Shown here one piece after another: positions 60,604 to 64,000 of a DNA stretch of 64,000 nucleotides. The number at the start of each line of letters is the position of its first letter. Positions within the stretch are counted from its first letter, which is position 1. The notes under the pieces were generated by a model. That model had not been told where the DNA came from, made no database searches, and worked only from the letters and a program-made list of their open reading frames with translations. The translations under genes and the position numbers were made by a program. Source of the stretch: Bacteriovoracaceae bacterium (GTDB lineage Bacteria > Bdellovibrionota > Bacteriovoracia > Bacteriovoracales > Bacteriovoracaceae). The stretch is from positions 1 to 64,000 of the forward strand of contig CANEUH010000013.1 of assembly GCA_947441615.1 (NCBI GenBank), read 5' to 3'.

Positions 60604-61568
60604 TTTTTCCTCCACACTCGAGCAGATTTCTGAGTTCGAGGAAGTCCTATCTCATCTAGGACGTAATTATTACTCATCCACTTAGGAGAAACTTTTACGT
60701 GAAGATTTAAATGAACCTTTCCGCCAGTCATCGCTTCAATTTTCTTTCTTGCATTGACTCCAATTTCTTTAATAACGGAACCACCTCGGCCAACAACGAT
60801 GGCCCGCTGAGAAGGTCTATTGACTAGAATGGAGGCAGAGATATGCGCCTCAGGAGTTGCATCTTCTTCTTTTTTTCTCACGTCTTTATACTCATCAATC
60901 ACGACTGCTATTTCATAAGGAAGTTCTTCTTTCAAAAGTCTAAAAGCTTGCTCACGAATATATTCAGTGGCAAAGAATCTTTCGCTCATATTTGAAGCAT
61001 CTCCAGCAGGATACAAATGAGGTGCGTTTTGAGAAGCGTCTTGAATCGCTCCAGTGAGATCATGAATATTGTGACCATCTTTTGAAGAGATCACAAAATG
61101 TTTCTCAATTGATGGGCATAGTTCCTGAAGTTTTGTTAATACCGGAACTAAATTCAGCTCTTCCTTATTAATGAGATCCGCTTTTGTAAAAACAATCCAA
61201 GTCCTTGTTAAGGGAGCATCAAAATTTTTTAAAAAATCCTTAAATTCATTCACCATGTCAGTTGCAAGATCAATAAGCACAAAATTGATATCAACCCCTT
61301 CAGAACCCATTTGGGCCTGACCATTCATTCTTTTATTAAGTTCCTGCGCTGAGGAGTGGACTCCCGGAGTATCAACAAGCACAACCTCTGTTCGATCAAT
61401 AGTGAATGCACAGTGGAAGTTATTTCGAGTCGTCTGAGGTTTCGAACTAACTATAGAGAGATCAAACCCAAGAAGATGATTAATGAATGAACTTTTTCCT
61501 ACATTAGGTTTTCCGAGGACTGCAATCATAATCGATCTGTTGTGTGGGTGTTGATTTTCAAATAGCAT
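60600..61568 (-). CDS. era: GTPase Era
   Basis: 322 residues. GTPase motifs [10 protein letters not shown] (~19-28), PQTTRN (~44-49), DTPGVH (~66-71) and FTKAD (~126-130), followed by the KH domain with [19 protein letters not shown] (~255-273). It binds the 3' end of 16S rRNA and checks 30S maturation. Order rnc-era-der on one strand with 4-base overlap to der. AAGGAG lies before the ATG. Confidence 0.97.
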   Translation of the reverse strand: MLFENQHPHNRSIMIAVLGKPNVGKSSFINHLLGFDLSIVSSKPQTTRNNFHCAFTIDRTEVVLVDTPGVHSSAQELNKRMNGQAQMGSEGVDINFVLIDLATDMVNEFKDFLKNFDAPLTRTWIVFTKADLINKEELNLVPVLTKLQELCPSIEKHFVISSKDGHNIHDLTGAIQDASQNAPHLYPAGDASNMSERFFATEYIREQAFRLLKEELPYEIAVVIDEYKDVRKKEEDATPEAHISASILVNRPSQRAIVVGRGGSVIKEIGVNARKKIEAMTGGKVHLNLHVKVSPKWMSNNYVLDEIGLPRTQKSARVWRKK

Positions 61569-61577
61569 AATATCTCC

Positions 61578-62321
61578 TTAAATAATTCCTTTCTTTAATA
61601 CGTCTTGGGCCAGCTCTTTTTCCCCAGCCTTTTTGGATGAGAAAACACCCTTCGCACTAGCGATATCATTGATCCAAACAGTGATTTCAAACTCATCACC
61701 AACTGGACTTGATGTGTACTTTGGAAGCTGCTTATATTTTGCAAGAACTTTTTCCTGAAGTTTTGATTTAGCATCAAATTGTTCCAGGAAATGATCTGCA
61801 AATGCCTCAGGAATAAAGTCACTAAGCCAAGATAAAAACAAATCACTCGTAAACTTCAGTCCATGGATGCGATAGATTTGGGCAAGCAAAGCTTCAAAAG
61901 TATCAGCGAGAACAACATCTTGTTCGAAGAGTTTTTTCTTAAATTCACCCTTACCAACAACTAGAAGACTTCCAATATCGAGACCACGCGCTAATGTTGA
62001 AAGACTCTTTTCATTAACAAGAGCAGACCGTAGCTTAGATAGCTGACCTTCTTTGTATTCTGGAAATCTTCTAAAAAGTTCATCGGTTAAAATTAGCTGA
62101 AGAACAGCATCACCTAAAAATTCTAACTGCTCCTGATGAGGAACATTAAATTCATGAGAAAAGGATTTATGAGTAAATGCTAATGACAACTCAGTTGAAG
62201 AAAGTTTCAGTGAATATTTATTGTTAAATTGAACAAAATCTTCGTGATTAAGTACGGAGGAAACAAGTTCTTTATTATCAAAAACGAGTTCAAGAATTGA
62301 ATGTAATCGAGGCCGTGACAT
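61578..62321 (-). CDS. rnc: ribonuclease III
   Basis: 247 residues. The signature LEFLGDAVLQLIL (~66-78) contains the catalytic Glu and Asp; DTFEALLAQIYRIHG (~140-154) has the second acidic pair. A dsRNA-binding domain fills the last 70 residues (SKLQEKVLAKYKQLPKYT ... AGEKELAQDVLKKG). A 30-residue N-terminal extension precedes the endonuclease domain. It processes rRNA precursors and is 9 bases upstream of era, the common pairing. Confidence 0.96.
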   Translation of the reverse strand: MSRPRLHSILELVFDNKELVSSVLNHEDFVQFNNKYSLKLSSTELSLAFTHKSFSHEFNVPHQEQLEFLGDAVLQLILTDELFRRFPEYKEGQLSKLRSALVNEKSLSTLARGLDIGSLLVVGKGEFKKKLFEQDVVLADTFEALLAQIYRIHGLKFTSDLFLSWLSDFIPEAFADHFLEQFDAKSKLQEKVLAKYKQLPKYTSSPVGDEFEITVWINDIASAKGVFSSKKAGEKELAQDVLKKGII

Positions 62322-62484
62322 ATATCACCTTAAGGTCGTCTACTCTGAAGATCCTCGGAACCTTCAGCAAATTTGTAATGGGGCATTTCTAATGGTTTTG
62401 TTGTGCTTTCGCAATCCTATAGACTAGGCATGTAAATATTCACCATAACTCACCGCGAAAACATGTTCCATTAAGGACTTATAG

Positions 62485-62832
62485 TCACACTCGAATACGA
62501 GAATTGGCCTTCCTAAGCCTTTCAGCAAGAGTTTTAACCAAGATCTCTAGCCACTTGGGCTGAGTTTTAAAGATATTCTCAAAGGTTTCACGGGGAATTT
62601 CTATGAGCTCCGTTGGTAAAACTGCCTTCACTGTTGCACTCCTAGGCTCATCATCAAGGAATGAAAGCTCCCCTACGAGCTCTCCACTTACAATGTGCCC
62701 TAAAACGACCTCTTCTAATCCCTGCTTTTTTAAAACCACGAGCTGCCCAGATTTTACCCAATACATAGCAGACGATTTATCACCTTGCTTCATCAGAATT
62801 TCATTCGGAGTCAGTTTAATCTGGGTCGACAT
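62485..62832 (-). CDS. stand-alone cyclic-nucleotide-binding domain protein
   Basis: 115 residues, one CRP-type cNMP fold: MKQGDKSSAMYWVKSGQLVVLKK (~14-36) and the phosphate-binding cassette GELVGELSFLDDEPRSATVKA (~50-70, with the Glu and Arg of the ligand loop). No HTH or channel part follows, so it should act as a small sensor or regulator subunit. ATG overlaps the last base of the ABC-F stop (TAATG), so the two are coupled. Confidence 0.87.
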   Translation of the reverse strand: MSTQIKLTPNEILMKQGDKSSAMYWVKSGQLVVLKKQGLEEVVLGHIVSGELVGELSFLDDEPRSATVKAVLPTELIEIPRETFENIFKTQPKWLEILVKTLAERLRKANSRIRV

Positions 62833-64000
62833 TAATGTTCTCCTACTTGAGATAAATATTCCGAATAAGAACCAGGATAAAAACGAACTCCACCCTTATC
62901 GACTTCAGCAACTTGAGTTGTGATCTGTTTTAAAAAGTGCCTATCATGGGAAACAATGAGAATTGTTCCATCGTAGTTTTTGAGGGCCTCAACTAAGACT
63001 TCACGTGACCTTATATCCAAATGGTTCGTTGGCTCATCTAGAATAAGCAGATTGCAAGGATTCGTGAGAATCGTTGCCAATATTAAGCGAGATTTCTCTC
63101 CCCCGGATAGGACTGAAACTTTCTTCTCTACATCATCACCACGAAACAAAAACGCTGCGAGAAGATTTCTCATATAGCCATCTGACTTATCTTTTACTCT
63201 GTCTCTCACCTCTTCAAAAACTGTCTTACTGGGATTTAAAACATCCATTGAATATTGTGAAAAATACCCAATATTTACGTTCGCTCCAATCACCGCCTGT
63301 CCCTCACTGGCCTCCGTAAGTCCCGAAATAATTTTTAAAAGAGTCGACTTACCAGCCCCGTTAACTCCTACGACTGCGACTCTCTCGAGCCTTCGGACTA
63401 GACCAGAAACACCTGAGAATACTTTTTTTTCTTTCCCCTCCGGTGTGACCCAGACCTTCGCTAGATTTTCCATCTTCACAACATCATTTCCAGAACGTGG
63501 AGGTTTTGGAAATTCAAAATTAATCGCCTGATCTTCAGGCATGACTTCAATTCGCTCAATTTTATCGAGCTTTTTTACACGGGATTGCACTTGAGCAGCG
63601 TGGGAGGCACGCGCCGCAAATTTTGCAATAAATTCCTCTTCTTTTTTTAGCATCGCCTCTTGGCGTTCAGAGCTCGCAACAAGTTGTTCGCGGCGGATCT
63701 CTTTTTCTTTTTCGTAATAATCATAATTCCCAGAATAAACTGTTATGGTTTTATGATTGACTTCAACAACCTTTTTAACAATTCCATTCATAAAGTCACG
63801 ATCGTGACTCGTCATGAAGACTGAGCCTTTAAAATTTTTAAGCCAAGTCTCAAGCCAAAGAATACTTTCTAGATCAAGATAGTTGGTGGGCTCATCCATT
63901 AAAATAAATTCTGGTCTCTGAGCAAGAACTTTCGCAAGAGCAATTCTCATCTTCCATCCACCAGAAAATGATTCCACTGGTCTCTGCTGCTCATCGGGCA
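62832..64000 (-). CDS. ABC-F family ATP-binding protein, 5' end cut by window edge
   Basis: The frame stays open to the right edge (about 389 residues seen). Two ABC domains: the end of the first with FSGGWKMR signature and DEPTNYLD, the linker (EKEKEIRREQLVASSERQEAM, coiled coil), then the second with GVNGAGKST, LSGGEKSRL and LDEPTNHLD. Typical ABC-F ribosome-associated factor, e.g. YdiF/Uup-like; subtype not decided. No antibiotic-resistance assignment is supported. Confidence 0.92.
   Translation of the reverse strand, partial: PDEQQRPVESFSGGWKMRIALAKVLAQRPEFILMDEPTNYLDLESILWLETWLKNFKGSVFMTSHDRDFMNGIVKKVVEVNHKTITVYSGNYDYYEKEKEIRREQLVASSERQEAMLKKEEEFIAKFAARASHAAQVQSRVKKLDKIERIEVMPEDQAINFEFPKPPRSGNDVVKMENLAKVWVTPEGKEKKVFSGVSGLVRRLERVAVVGVNGAGKSTLLKIISGLTEASEGQAVIGANVNIGYFSQYSMDVLNPSKTVFEEVRDRVKDKSDGYMRNLLAAFLFRGDDVEKKVSVLSGGEKSRLILATILTNPCNLLILDEPTNHLDIRSREVLVEALKNYDGTILIVSHDRHFLKQITTQVAEVDKGGVRFYPGSYSEYLSQVGEH

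Noticed and set aside
62322-62484. Small gene or RNA in the 163-bp gap before rnc
   Set aside because: No ORF with a ribosome-binding site and no clear terminator or structured element was seen.

Overview
The window is low-GC bacterial chromosome from a Gram-negative (diderm) organism. The evidence is an LPS-assembly porin (LptD), BamB, several small outer-membrane beta-barrels and many short lipoproteins with clear lipoboxes. The many large secreted proteins of unknown function, the complete menaquinone operon and the deltaproteobacterial-type SPOUT methyltransferase next to rplS suggest Bdellovibrionota, perhaps a Bacteriovorax/Halobacteriovorax relative. That placement is inference; no rRNA gene or other taxonomic marker lies here. 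No tRNA, rRNA, CRISPR array, transposase or prophage genes were seen.

Layout. 0-5.9 kb: a PAP2 phosphatase cut by the left edge, a small-RNA candidate with a perfect CsrA-type hairpin, lipoproteins, a short ferredoxin-like protein, a secreted DNase-like nuclease and a DEDDh exonuclease. 12.9-5.9 kb (minus): a tight operon accD-folC-lptD-pabA-like-TrpF-like-surE-M23/LysM lipoprotein. 13.1-15.3 kb: a secreted protein with a PEPK repeat. 20.6-15.3 kb (minus): SPOUT methyltransferase, rplS, a beta-barrel, rnhB, a YraN-like gene, a glycine-zipper protein, rsmI and an MBL hydrolase, with a STAS protein on the plus strand. 20.8-29.5 kb (plus): DAHP synthase plus all menaquinone genes G-B-F-D-H-A-C-E and a Blc-type lipocalin, mostly joined by stop/start overlaps.

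29.5-34.2 kb is an accessory block: a winged-helix/nucleotidyltransferase pair with three operators phased at exactly 21 bp, a DUF4143 ATPase behind 32-bp tandem repeats, an SDR, a double cupin and a DUF4258/DUF2283-HTH toxin-antitoxin pair with 11-bp-phased sites. 34.3-41.5 kb: a prolyl oligopeptidase, then ffh-rpsP-khpA-rimM-trmD and dus. Together with the 16-20 kb block this is the classical S16/L19 cluster broken in two. 41.6-48.8 kb: two large secreted proteins, one a 1723-residue Cys-rich lipoprotein. 48.8-55.5 kb: YciA thioesterase, CheY-like receiver, a 38-residue very basic protein, lipoproteins including a tandem duplicate, EVE protein and M14 carboxypeptidase. 55.6-64 kb: BamB, YfgM-like protein, two beta-barrels, Der with an acidic insertion of about 120 residues, Era, RNase III, a lone cyclic-nucleotide-binding domain and an ABC-F protein cut by the right edge.

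How it fits together: most of the window is core envelope biogenesis (LptD, BamB, M23, lipoproteins), ribosome maturation (Der, Era, Rnc, RimM, TrmD, RsmI, L19, S16), protein targeting (Ffh) and menaquinone synthesis. The least described parts are the accessory block, the CsrA-type RNA candidate and the unusual Der.
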